From the NCBI GenBank assembly GCA_964488495.1, contig CAZAUQ010000037.1, positions 1 to 24,336 on the forward strand: DNA of 24,336 nt, given 5' to 3'. The notes under the pieces were generated by a model that was given only the letters and a program-made list of their open reading frames with translations, had not been told where the DNA came from and did no database searches. This DNA is from UBA1402 sp964488495. GTDB lineage: Bacteria > Bacteroidota > Bacteroidia > Bacteroidales > UBA1402. Positions 1 through 7,740 of this stretch are shown here, piece after piece; within the stretch, counting starts at the first letter, position 1, and the number at the start of each line of letters is the position of its first letter. The position numbers and the translations under genes were made by a program.

Positions 1-32
1 ATCAACAACAACCTGTTCTACAAACGTTGGAG
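1..32 (+). repeat. 32-bp exact direct repeat (copy 1; copy 2 at 1108-1139)
   Basis: Bases 1-32 recur exactly at 1108-1139, in the same reading frame (offset 1107 bp = 369 codons), and encode INNNLFYKRW plus the start of a Ser codon. The protein modules downstream of both copies are homologous but diverged (for example NNFFYPNNVV and KNFFAPDSVC; SPLYISGTG and SPLYTAGLN). Only this core is identical at DNA level. The match starts at the very first base of the window, so it may extend further left. Confidence 0.85.
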
Positions 33-1680
33 CGAACAACATGCACCTGTTGCACACATTAGCCTGCCAACAGCTTTGGCCGCCGATACACAATCGATCG
101 AGGTTGAGGTTTTGAACAACTTCTTCTATCCCAACAACGTTGTTTCTGCTGTTGACGGACAAGCCCTGACACTTAGTGGAGCCAGTGCAGTCAGCCCGAG
201 CTACAACAATTTGTTTGCTGCCGATCTGGGCATTACCGATGTCTTTGTTGACGAAGAAGCGCTGACTATCTCTAAAGGTTCGCCCCTTTATATCAGCGGA
301 ACAGGAAACAGCCCGATAGGAATATCAGATCGTTACATTGACAGGACCCAAAGTGGAGTAATCAGGGTTACCAATACTTTTGAATTTATTACTGCTTTAG
401 ATATTGCCATTGGAGGCGATGTTATCGAAGTTGAAAACAACCTGACCGACACCCTTGGTATCTATCAGATTGGTTCCGGTCTGAACTTCCCGCAAACTTT
501 CGGCAACCTGACTGTCAGAGCAGCCGAAGGCCATTCACCCCAGATCTTCGGACGCCTTTCGTCCAGGAACGGCATGAAGGTTGACACCTTCCTGGTTGAA
601 GGCCTGCACTGGTTTGGAGGTGACAGCAGCATAGTCAATTTCAAATCAGACAGCTATGCTCCTTTCTATATTAATGCTGCCGACTCAGTAATGAACGCCT
701 TTATTGTACGCAACTGTACTTTCACCGATCTGGATTATCAACCCATTATGAGAACCAACAATTGCGACAGCGCATTGATTAACGAGGTTGTGTTTGAATA
801 CTGTACTTTTGACAATATGGGCTGGAACAAAGCTTCCGGTAATCAGGGTTATCATTTCTTCCAATTCTTAAGCAAGACTAGCTATGAATTGGATAAGTTT
901 ACCTTCAGGGAAAACATCGTCAAAAACTTCCACGGAAGTCAGCTTTTCAACCTCGGCAGAGAAGGTTCACCCTCGCATAAGGGAGATTCAACTATTTATA
1001 TAACGATTGAGAACAACACCTTCTACAAAATAGGAGGAACCGGATCTTCTGCCAGACAATTCCTGGGCTTCGACAAAAAACCGGCCGGCTTTGATGTTTA
1101 CATTAACATCAACAACAACCTGTTCTACAAACGTTGGAGTTATCAGAATCATCCTATCAGCAACATTGCTTTGTATACTCCTGATGAGGGTCAGATTCTC
1201 GATGTTAAAGTTCTCAAGAACTTCTTTGCTCCCGATTCTGTATGTGCTCAAAGGGGTAAAACACTCAGTTTGCCGGTATCCGCAGGCGATGAAACCAAGG
1301 TTACCTTCGATCGTTTGTTTACATCTACTTTGTTCCTTGATAGCGTATTTTACAACGAAGAGAAATTGCAGATAAGCGAATCCTCGCCCTTGTACACCGC
1401 CGGATTAAACGGCACCTACGTTGGAGCCAAAGCTACTTATATTAATCCTGACGGCGTTAATAAACCCAGTGTTTCCAACAAGGACAGAAATGTGTTTACC
1501 AAAAACGGTGTACTTTACATACAAACCGAAAGTAAACAAACAGTAGAGATCTACAACGTCCTGGGAAAATTAATTCATTGCGTTCAGGTCAATGAAGGAG
1601 TTAATGCTATCGATGGTCTGAATACACGACAGATCTATTTGGTTAAGACAAACAACGATGTCGTAAAAGTGATCCTGTAG
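1..1680 (+). CDS. Secreted beta-helix protein (DUF4957/DUF5123-like modules) with T9SS sorting tail, 5'-truncated
   Basis: The frame is open from base 1, so the gene starts upstream; 559 residues are visible and the first possible start (TTG at 76) is not the real one. Visible residues 1-115 are the end of one module. Residues about 117-480 form a second full module, with short beta-strand/turn repeats such as FIVRNCTFTDL and IYITIENNTFYKIGG typical of right-handed beta-helices. I infer DUF4957/DUF5123-type domains, common in Bacteroidota polysaccharide-utilisation proteins; no catalytic residues are assignable. The last ~75 residues (NVFTKNGVLYIQT, VEIYNVLGKLI, IYLVKTNNDVVKVIL) are a type A T9SS sorting domain, so the protein is probably exported across the outer membrane and surface-attached or released. 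A likely role is binding or cleaving plant-type polysaccharide, but the substrate is unknown. A terminator follows the stop. Confidence 0.8.
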   Translation: MNNNLFYKRWSEQHAPVAHISLPTALAADTQSIEVEVLNNFFYPNNVVSAVDGQALTLSGASAVSPSYNNLFAADLGITDVFVDEEALTISKGSPLYISGTGNSPIGISDRYIDRTQSGVIRVTNTFEFITALDIAIGGDVIEVENNLTDTLGIYQIGSGLNFPQTFGNLTVRAAEGHSPQIFGRLSSRNGMKVDTFLVEGLHWFGGDSSIVNFKSDSYAPFYINAADSVMNAFIVRNCTFTDLDYQPIMRTNNCDSALINEVVFEYCTFDNMGWNKASGNQGYHFFQFLSKTSYELDKFTFRENIVKNFHGSQLFNLGREGSPSHKGDSTIYITIENNTFYKIGGTGSSARQFLGFDKKPAGFDVYININNNLFYKRWSYQNHPISNIALYTPDEGQILDVKVLKNFFAPDSVCAQRGKTLSLPVSAGDETKVTFDRLFTSTLFLDSVFYNEEKLQISESSPLYTAGLNGTYVGAKATYINPDGVNKPSVSNKDRNVFTKNGVLYIQTESKQTVEIYNVLGKLIHCVQVNEGVNAIDGLNTRQIYLVKTNNDVVKVIL

Positions 1681-1750
1681 GCAGATTGCTTTGGTGATAA
1701 AAACGAATTTATTTCGGTTTTAAACAACCATCAGTAATAGCTGAAACTCA

Positions 1751-1796
1751 AGCCCCGAACAAAACCGTGATTGGTCCAGTTCGGGGCTAACTTTTT
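1751..1796 (+). terminator. Rho-independent terminator of the beta-helix gene
   Basis: A 10-bp perfect stem (AGCCCCGAAC at 1751-1760, GTTCGGGGCT at 1779-1788) encloses an 18-nt loop. A TTTTT tract follows at 1792-1796. It lies 70 bp after the stop codon of the plus-strand gene and has no T tract on the other strand, so it acts in the plus direction. Confidence 0.75.
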
Positions 1797-1835
1797 GCCT
1801 GGTGTTAAACCTTTGCCGGTAGCATCTCAAGTGAA

Positions 1836-1851
1836 GCGTCGTGTACGACGC
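1836..1851. repeat. Short inverted repeat in convergent intergenic region
   Basis: GCGTCGT (1836-1842) and ACGACGC (1845-1851) form a 7-bp stem with a 2-nt centre. It lies between the two facing terminators of the convergent genes. No T tract follows it, so it is at most an auxiliary RNA hairpin. Confidence 0.4.
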
Positions 1852-1854
1852 ACC

Positions 1855-1896
1855 AAAAAGTAAACCCCAAAAGTCTGCAGACTTTTGGGGTTTACT
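1855..1896 (-). terminator. Perfect 38-bp palindrome, terminator of the xylA operon
   Basis: Bases 1859-1896 are a perfect palindrome with two 19-base arms, no loop and centre CTGCAG. The arms contain AAACCCCAAAAGT and its complement. On the minus strand the hairpin ends in TTTTT (1859-1855), which makes it a rho-independent terminator 49 bp after the xylA stop. The plus direction lacks a T tract. In RNA the central bases would form the loop. Confidence 0.75.
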
Positions 1897-1945
1897 ACAC
1901 TTAAGAATATTCTTACTGCCTTGCAATAAAAGGCTTTTAAGAAGA

Positions 1946-3259
1946 TTACAAATACATATTTACAATAGCTTCGTACAATTCCTGCTTTCCGCTTACCTGG
2001 CGGGGTTCTCCGTTCTTGAGAGCGATTGCTCTGAGGTCTTCCAATCCCAGACGCCCTTCTTCGAAAGCCTTGCCTTGACCCTCATCAAAGGAGGCGTAAC
2101 GTTCTTTACGCATTTTTTTGTAGGGCGATTTTTCCAACATTTCGGCAGCTGCGAGCAAAGCACGGGCAAAAGCATCCATACCGGCAATGTGGGCAATGAA
2201 AATATCTTCCAGGTCGGTGGAATTTCTGCGTGTTTTGGCGTCGAAATTGGTGCCGCCTGTGCCCAGGCCGCCGGCTTGTAAAATAACCAGCCAGGCTTCG
2301 GTCAATTCGTTCAGGTTCATGGGGAATTGGTCGGTATCCCAGCCATTTTGATAATCGCCCCGATTGGCATCGATGCTGCCCAGCATGCCGGTATCGGCAG
2401 CACATTGCAACTCGTGTTCAAAAGTATGGCCGGCCAGAGTAGCGTGGTTCACTTCGATATTCACTTTGAAATCTTTGTCCAGGCCGTGGGCTTTCAAAAA
2501 ACCAATAACCGTTTCGGTGTCGGCATCGTACTGGTGTTTGGTGGGTTCCATGGGCTTGGGCTCAATCAGGAAAGTTCCTTTGAATCCTTTGGCACGGGCA
2601 TAATCGCGGGCTTTGGTCAGCATCATGGCTAAATGGGCTTTTTCGCGTTTCATGTCGGTGTTGAGCAGGCTCATATAGCCTTCTCGTCCACCCCAGAATA
2701 CATAGTTTTCGCCACCTAGGGCAATAGTGGCATCCAGGGCATTTTTGATTTGAGTGGCAGCGTAAGCCACAGAAGCAAACTCGGGATTGGTGGCAGCTCC
2801 GTTCATATAGCGTTTATGGCTGAATACGTTGGCTGTGCCCCACAGAAGCTTGATACCTGTTTCGGCTTGCTTTTGTTTTGCGTATTCGACAATGGCCTTG
2901 AGATTGGCTTCGTATTCCTCTATCGTTTCGGCCTCATCGACCAAATCAATGTCGTGAAAACAATAATATTGTATGCCTATTTTGCTCATAAATTCAAAGC
3001 CGGCATCCATTTTGGCCTTGGCTTTTTCCAGGACTGTTCCTTTGTTCCAGGGAAAGCATTTCGTGCCTCCGCCAAACTGATCACCGCCTTCGGCGCAGAG
3101 AGTATGCCAGTAAGCCATCGAAAAACGGGTCCATTCGGCCATGGTTTTGCCCATAACTACTTTGTTGGCATCGTAATAACGAAACGCCAGGGGATTTTTG
3201 GATTGGGGTCCTTCGTACTTGATTTTCCCGATACCGGGAAAGAATTCTTTAGTTGACAT
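1946..3259 (-). CDS. xylA: Xylose isomerase (class II)
   Basis: Converts D-xylose to D-xylulose in the cytoplasm (and glucose to fructose as a side activity) using two divalent metals. At 437 residues it matches the longer class II enzymes. The full catalytic set is visible: H102 and D105 in FHDIDL, E233 and K235 in IEPKPMEPTKH, E269 and H272 in EVNHATLAGH, D297 in SIDANRGD, D308 and D310 in WDTDQFP, and D340 in GTNFDAKTR, each one residue offset from the E. coli numbering. The ATG at 3259 begins MSTKEFFPGIGKIKYEG, the usual start of this family. It is the last gene of the operon, 26 bp after xylB, which makes its product's kinase substrate; the 38-bp palindrome terminates it. Nothing appears damaged. 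Confidence 0.97.
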   Translation of the reverse strand: MSTKEFFPGIGKIKYEGPQSKNPLAFRYYDANKVVMGKTMAEWTRFSMAYWHTLCAEGGDQFGGGTKCFPWNKGTVLEKAKAKMDAGFEFMSKIGIQYYCFHDIDLVDEAETIEEYEANLKAIVEYAKQKQAETGIKLLWGTANVFSHKRYMNGAATNPEFASVAYAATQIKNALDATIALGGENYVFWGGREGYMSLLNTDMKREKAHLAMMLTKARDYARAKGFKGTFLIEPKPMEPTKHQYDADTETVIGFLKAHGLDKDFKVNIEVNHATLAGHTFEHELQCAADTGMLGSIDANRGDYQNGWDTDQFPMNLNELTEAWLVILQAGGLGTGGTNFDAKTRRNSTDLEDIFIAHIAGMDAFARALLAAAEMLEKSPYKKMRKERYASFDEGQGKAFEEGRLGLEDLRAIALKNGEPRQVSGKQELYEAIVNMYL

Positions 3260-3285
3260 AATTATTTCGTTTTGTGTTGATATGA

Positions 3286-4758
3286 CTATATATACTGTTT
3301 CCAGCGATTATAGGCTTCCAGATAAGCGGCCTGCTCAGCCGGATTGGGATCAATCCGGGTTATTCTTTTGAGTTTACCGAAAGCTTCCTGTGGTGTGGAA
3401 TAAATACCAGCACCTATACCGGCTCCTCTGGCAGCTCCCACCGAACCATCGGTGTCGTACAGTTCAATTCCTGCTCCCGTAAGCGTGGAAAGGCTTTCGC
3501 GGAATAAAGGGCTCAAAAACATATTGGCATGTCCTGCCCTGATCAGAGCAGTATTGATACCCATTGCCTGCATGATTTCCATACCATAGGCAAAAGCAAA
3601 CACGATACCTTCCTGCGCTGCCCTGAGCAAATGCGCCTGGGAATGCCTGTTGAATTGCAGACCCTGTATGCTGCAAGAAGAAGCTTTGTTTTCGAGCATG
3701 CGTTCCGAGCCGTTACCAAAAGGCAGTATAGACAGGCCGTCAGCTCCAATAGGTGCGGTAGCAGCCAGCTCGTTCAATTGAGCGTAACTCAGGTGATTGG
3801 AGGCAGAGTTGCGTTTAAGCCATGCGTTTAAGATGCCGGTGCCATTAATGCAAAGTAAAACTCCTATGCGGGTTGCCTCTGCGCTGTGATTGACATGGGC
3901 AAAACTGTTTACCCTCGATTTGGGGTCGTATGCCAGGCTTTCGTTCACTCCATAAACCACACCCGAAGTACCTGCTGTGGCAGCAATTTCTCCCGGATTC
4001 AACACATTCAGTGACAAAGCATTGTTGGGTTGATCTCCGGCGCGATAACATATAGGAGTGCCTTTGGACAGTCCTAATTCTTCGGCTGTAGAAGCCAATA
4101 AACGCCCCTGTTCCGAAAAAGAGGGCATAACGACGGGAATCCACTCCCGCGGTATTCCCCAATAATTTAAAATAAAGTCTGCCGGCTGATGCTTTTTGAA
4201 GTCCCAGAAAATGCCTTCGGATAAACCTGAAGCTGTAGTAAGGGCTTCTCCGCTCAGACGCAGGGCAATATAATCTCCCGGCAACAAAATCTTGTCGATC
4301 TGTTCAAACATTTCGGGCTCGTTTTCTTTGACCCAGGCCAGTTTGGCAGCGGTGAAATTTCCGGGTGAATTGAGCACATGCGAGAGGCAACGTTCCTGCC
4401 CGAGTTCACAGAAAGCTTTTTCTCCGTAGGGTACAGCTCTGGAGTCGCACCAGATGATGGCGGGACGCAATACTTTTTGCTGTTTGTCGACCAATACCAG
4501 TCCGTGCATTTGATAGGAAATGCCGATGGCTTTGATTGACGATGGTTCAATCCCGGTATGTGATAGTATTTCTTTGGTGACGATTTTAAGGTTCTGCCAC
4601 CAATCTTCGGGATCTTGTTCGGCCCAACCTGCCTGGAGGGCCTTTATAGACATTTCGGTGGCCGGTGAAAAAGCCGAGTAAATACAATCGCCGCTCTGTG
4701 CGTCTACCAAAGAAGCTTTAACCGAAGAACTGCCTATATCGTAACCTAATAAATACAT
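3286..4758 (-). CDS. xylB: Xylulokinase (FGGY carbohydrate kinase)
   Basis: Phosphorylates D-xylulose to xylulose 5-phosphate, passing the xylA product to the pentose phosphate pathway. The 490-residue length is normal. Visible marks are the N-terminal phosphate-binding loop GYDIGSSSVKASLVD (residues 5-19), GWAEQDPEDWW, the substrate-binding YQMHGLV (MHG at 84-86), IIWCDSRA, and the catalytic Asp in RAGDQPNNA (D242), followed by the TAGTSGVVYG ATP-binding segment. Gly-rich GAARGAGIGAGIY near the C-terminus completes the ASKHA fold. The start is 2 bp from the galK stop, so translation is probably coupled. Other FGGY kinases (gluconate, ribulose) are possible from sequence alone, but the xylA neighbour supports xylulose. 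Confidence 0.93.
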   Translation of the reverse strand: MYLLGYDIGSSSVKASLVDAQSGDCIYSAFSPATEMSIKALQAGWAEQDPEDWWQNLKIVTKEILSHTGIEPSSIKAIGISYQMHGLVLVDKQQKVLRPAIIWCDSRAVPYGEKAFCELGQERCLSHVLNSPGNFTAAKLAWVKENEPEMFEQIDKILLPGDYIALRLSGEALTTASGLSEGIFWDFKKHQPADFILNYWGIPREWIPVVMPSFSEQGRLLASTAEELGLSKGTPICYRAGDQPNNALSLNVLNPGEIAATAGTSGVVYGVNESLAYDPKSRVNSFAHVNHSAEATRIGVLLCINGTGILNAWLKRNSASNHLSYAQLNELAATAPIGADGLSILPFGNGSERMLENKASSCSIQGLQFNRHSQAHLLRAAQEGIVFAFAYGMEIMQAMGINTALIRAGHANMFLSPLFRESLSTLTGAGIELYDTDGSVGAARGAGIGAGIYSTPQEAFGKLKRITRIDPNPAEQAAYLEAYNRWKQYI

Positions 4759-4760
4759 GA

Positions 4761-5903
4761 TCAGGCTATTTTGTGTGAACCCTTACCTATTTTGACATCG
4801 TAAACCTTGGGGGCACGGTTGAATTCTTTTTTGTAGGCTGCTATGGCTTCTTCGATAAAGGCTGAGTAATGGCTTTCTTCCAAAAGATTTATGGTACAGC
4901 CGCCAAACCCTCCGCCCATCATACGGGCACCCAGGGCTCCATTTTTGACGGCAATGCTAACCAAAAAATCCAATTCCTTGCAACTGACATTGTATTCCTT
5001 GCTCAAACCCTCGTGCGAACCGTACATCTTTTGTCCGAATTCTACATAATTATCGTTTTTGAGGGCTTCGCAGGCATCGAGCAGGCGTTGGTTTTCTTCA
5101 ATAACATAACGACAGCGCCGATAAGTACTCTCTTTGAGTTCCTTTTTGAAATCGTTCAGTAAATCCAGGCTGACATCGCGCAGCAATTTAACCTGAGGAT
5201 GTTTTTTTTGAATAATGGACACCCCTTCTTCGCATTCTGCACGGCGAATATTGTATTCCGAAGCTGCCAGATTGTGCTTAACCTGAGTATCAAGCAAAAC
5301 CAAACGGCAATTCCGGGGATTGAAAGGCACCAGTTCGTACTCAAGCGAACGGCAATCGAGGCGTATCAGGTGATCTGTTTCGCCAAAAACAGAGGCGAAC
5401 TGATCCATAATGCCGCAACGAACCCCTACGGCGTTGTGTTCGGCTGCCTGTCCGATCAGGGCCATATCCAGTTTGCTCAGCCCCAGATTAAACAAATCGT
5501 TCAGCGCAAAAGCAAAAGTCGATTCCAAAGCGGCCGAAGTCGATAAACCCGAACCAATGGGAATGTCTCCGCCAAACACACAGTCGAATCCGCCAAGCTT
5601 CAAGCCGCGTTTGCTGATTTCACTCACCACACCATAAATATATAAAGCCCAGGAGGCACTTGGTTTTTCGTCCAGGGCAAATTCGGCGGTTTCCTTCATG
5701 TCGTAGGAGTATACTCTGACGGTGTCGCTTCCGTTGGGATATATGGCTGCCACAATGAGCTTGTCAATAGCTCCGGGAAATACAAAACCACCGTTGTAGT
5801 CGGTATGTTCACCGATCAGATTTACCCGACCCGGAGAGGCGTACAGGCTGTACTTTGAGCCGTAGCGCTTCTTGAATTGTGTTGAGATAGCTGTGTAATC
5901 CAT
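4761..5903 (-). CDS. galK: Galactokinase (GHMP kinase family)
   Basis: Phosphorylates galactose to galactose 1-phosphate with ATP, in the cytoplasm. All signature parts are present in 380 residues: the galactokinase motif PGRVNLIGEHTDYNGG (24-39, with substrate-binding E32, H33 and D35 and catalytic R26), the ATP-binding IPIGSGLSTSAALE (115-128), the catalytic base D167 in GVRCGIMDQFAS, and the C-terminal GGGFGGCTINLL. It is the second gene of the operon, 28 bp after the nucleotidyltransferase and 2 bp before xylB. Co-transcription with xylose genes suggests use of mixed hemicellulose or pectin side-chain sugars. No galT or galM lies nearby. Confidence 0.95.
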   Translation of the reverse strand: MDYTAISTQFKKRYGSKYSLYASPGRVNLIGEHTDYNGGFVFPGAIDKLIVAAIYPNGSDTVRVYSYDMKETAEFALDEKPSASWALYIYGVVSEISKRGLKLGGFDCVFGGDIPIGSGLSTSAALESTFAFALNDLFNLGLSKLDMALIGQAAEHNAVGVRCGIMDQFASVFGETDHLIRLDCRSLEYELVPFNPRNCRLVLLDTQVKHNLAASEYNIRRAECEEGVSIIQKKHPQVKLLRDVSLDLLNDFKKELKESTYRRCRYVIEENQRLLDACEALKNDNYVEFGQKMYGSHEGLSKEYNVSCKELDFLVSIAVKNGALGARMMGGGFGGCTINLLEESHYSAFIEEAIAAYKKEFNRAPKVYDVKIGKGSHKIA

Positions 5904-5931
5904 TGTTTTTAATTGCTGATGTGTTCTGTTT

Positions 5932-6840
5932 TCACCAAAGTTTCGAGGGGTATTCTCCCGCTTCGACTAAGTCTTTGATCTTGTTTACTACCGTAGGCCG
6001 GTCTTCGGCATAAGTCACCCCAAACCATTTGGAAGTTGTATCCAATACTTTACAGACAGCCTTGCCCTGATTGATCAGGTTGTTTACCACCCAGGGAATG
6101 TAATATTCGGCTTTGGGATTGTTTATATTTTCTTTTAGAAACTCAATAAAGTTGGCTTCGGAATAATCGAAATAATCAGGGGTAAAACCCCACATATTCA
6201 TCGATACGGGAGCGTTTTCGTCCACTGTCACCAATTGCTCGTTTTCGTCTTTGTATTTGACCTTTCCGTCTTTGTCACGGATTATCCAGGTGCGTTCCAC
6301 CACGGTGGTCAGACAATCGTTTTCGTCGGTCTGACAAATTCCCCTGGCCACAGATCCGCTTTCGGACAAGGTATTGCCTACCCTGTAACCCACCATGCAA
6401 TATTGGTTCTTTTTCCCTTGCATTTCGTTCAAGGCCCGTGCCAGAACCACATAACTTTCTCTGCCGTAAAAATCATCGGCGTTAATCACCGCAAAAGGTT
6501 CTTTGATGACGTCTTTTCCCATCAACACAGCATGATTGGTGCCCCAGGGTTTTTGTCTTTCGGATGGACAGACAAAACCTGCAGGTAAGCTGTTCAGATC
6601 CTGAAAAACGATCTCCACAGGAATAAATCCCTGGTATTTACTTATGATTTTGGTCCTGAAATCCTCTTCGAAACTTTTGCGGATAACAAAGACAACTTTG
6701 CCGAATCCGGCTCTGGCTGCGTCAAAAATGGAATAATCCATAATGGTTTCTCCTCCGGGGCCCAATCCGTCCAATTGCTTGAGTCCTCCGTAACGGCTGC
6801 CCATTCCTGCCGCTAAAACAAATAGTGTTGGTTTGGTCAT
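5932..6840 (-). CDS. Sugar-phosphate nucleotidyltransferase-like protein, first gene of the gal/xyl operon
   Basis: A 302-residue Rossmann-like nucleotidyltransferase. The NTP-binding signature LAAGMGSRYGGLKQ (9-22) lies at the N-terminus, and the metal-binding acidic motif is VINADDFYG (around 118-126). These mark the family that joins a hexose 1-phosphate to an NTP (UDP-, dTDP- or GDP-sugar pyrophosphorylases, GlmU N-terminal domain). No C-terminal left-handed beta-helix is present. The frame stays open to 6954, but I chose the ATG at 6840: the NTP motif normally sits within the first ~10 residues, and the -7 promoter box at 6862-6869 would fall inside a longer version. Being beside galK, it may act on galactose 1-phosphate; that is inference, and the sugar and nucleotide are unknown. 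Confidence 0.8.
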   Translation of the reverse strand: MTKPTLFVLAAGMGSRYGGLKQLDGLGPGGETIMDYSIFDAARAGFGKVVFVIRKSFEEDFRTKIISKYQGFIPVEIVFQDLNSLPAGFVCPSERQKPWGTNHAVLMGKDVIKEPFAVINADDFYGRESYVVLARALNEMQGKKNQYCMVGYRVGNTLSESGSVARGICQTDENDCLTTVVERTWIIRDKDGKVKYKDENEQLVTVDENAPVSMNMWGFTPDYFDYSEANFIEFLKENINNPKAEYYIPWVVNNLINQGKAVCKVLDTTSKWFGVTYAEDRPTVVNKIKDLVEAGEYPSKLW

Positions 6841-6861
6841 TTTCTTTTTTGTTAAGGAACA

Positions 6862-6869
6862 CAAAGGTA
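6862..6869 (-). promoter_or_regulatory. Bacteroidota -7 promoter box for the gal/xyl operon
   Basis: The minus strand reads TACCTTTG, a match to the Bacteroidota sigma-ABfr consensus TAnnTTTG, 22 bp before the chosen start of the nucleotidyltransferase. No exact TTTG lies at the -33 position. It is 13 bp from the plus-strand box of the cyclophilin gene. Confidence 0.5.
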
Positions 6870-6882
6870 GGCAGAATATTCT

Positions 6883-6890
6883 TATCTTTG
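6883..6890 (+). promoter_or_regulatory. Bacteroidota -7 promoter box for the cyclophilin gene
   Basis: TATCTTTG fits TAnnTTTG and lies 23 bp before the ATG at 6914. No TTTG is found about 20 bp upstream, so the -33 element is weak. The spacer before the ATG is A-rich (AAAAAAATTTAAAC), as usual for Bacteroidota leaders without Shine-Dalgarno sequence. Confidence 0.5.
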
Positions 6891-6913
6891 CAGAGCTTAA
6901 AAAAAATTTAAAC

Positions 6914-7738
6914 ATGAAAAGGCTGTTTTTTTTCATATCTGTACTGCTCATCACCAGCCAAACCTATATGATTCATTCCGAAGAAAAAGAGACTTTGATC
7001 CTGATGGAAACTTCCATGGGCAAGGTCAAAATTAAACTCTACAACGAAACCCCAAAACACAGGGACAATTTTGTTAAGTTGGTAAACGAAGGTTATTTCA
7101 ACAATCTGCTCTTTCACCGCGTCATCAAAGACTTTATGATTCAGGGCGGAGATCCTGAATCGCGCAACGCCCCTGCCGGCAAACAATTGGGATCAGGTGG
7201 CCCGGGTTACACGATTCCTGCAGAGTTTGTTTACCCCAAATACTTCCATAAACGTGGCGCTTTATCGGCTGCACGCACCGGAGATCAGGTGAATCCACAA
7301 AAAGCCTCCTCAGGCTCCCAATTTTATATTGTCTGGGGCCAGGTTTACAAAGCCTCAGACATAAGCCAACTGGAAGCTCAAAAAATTAATCAGCTTAAAA
7401 ACGCCTATTTTCAGCAATTGGCCGGAAAACAGCAAAGCAAAATCCAACAGCTGTACCAGGCCAACGACCAGGCAGGCCTGCAAAAACTTCAGGACGAACT
7501 AATCGCCCAAATGGAAGCCCATTTCCAGGCAAATCCACCCCAGGGACTCAGTCCTGAACAAATCAAGGCCTATACCAGCCTGGGCGGTACTCCCCACCTG
7601 GACAACGAATACACTGTCTTTGGCGAAGTGATTGAAGGCCTGGACATTGTCGGAAAAATACAATCGGTCGAAACCGGCACTGCCGACCGCCCCAAAACAG
7701 ATGTGGTCATACTCAGCATGCAGGTGATCGGGAACTGA
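6914..7738 (+). CDS. Exported cyclophilin-type peptidyl-prolyl cis-trans isomerase
   Basis: Catalyses proline cis/trans isomerisation, probably in the periplasm. I start it at the ATG at 6914 (274 residues), which opens a signal peptide MKRLFFFISVLLITSQTYMI; the frame is open further upstream, but the promoter box lies there. Cyclophilin marks are METSMGKVKIKLYNETPKH, FHRVIKDFMIQGGDPE (catalytic R69, Q77), GGPGYTIPAEF, SGSQFYIV, and LDNEYTVFGEV, where the usual His of the last motif is Tyr. Between SGSQFYIV and LDNEYTVFGEV there are about 80 extra residues (146-226), rich in Gln, Lys and Leu and probably alpha-helical; a minimal cyclophilin has about 10 there. The M16 peptidase gene follows after 2 bp, so the two are co-expressed and may both serve envelope protein quality control. 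Confidence 0.92.
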   Translation: MKRLFFFISVLLITSQTYMIHSEEKETLILMETSMGKVKIKLYNETPKHRDNFVKLVNEGYFNNLLFHRVIKDFMIQGGDPESRNAPAGKQLGSGGPGYTIPAEFVYPKYFHKRGALSAARTGDQVNPQKASSGSQFYIVWGQVYKASDISQLEAQKINQLKNAYFQQLAGKQQSKIQQLYQANDQAGLQKLQDELIAQMEAHFQANPPQGLSPEQIKAYTSLGGTPHLDNEYTVFGEVIEGLDIVGKIQSVETGTADRPKTDVVILSMQVIGN

Positions 7739-7740
7739 TT

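Noticed and set aside
76..78. TTG at 76 as the start of the first gene
   Set aside because: The frame is open to base 1, and residues before it (INNNLFYKRW) are homologous to the internal repeat module, so coding continues upstream.
2750..3256. Open frame on the plus strand opposite the start of xylA
   Set aside because: Antisense to a fully conserved enzyme; no promoter box or domain.
6841..6954. N-terminal extension of the nucleotidyltransferase to an ATG at 6954
   Set aside because: It would run through the -7 boxes and into the cyclophilin signal peptide region, and the NTP motif would be pushed to residue ~47.
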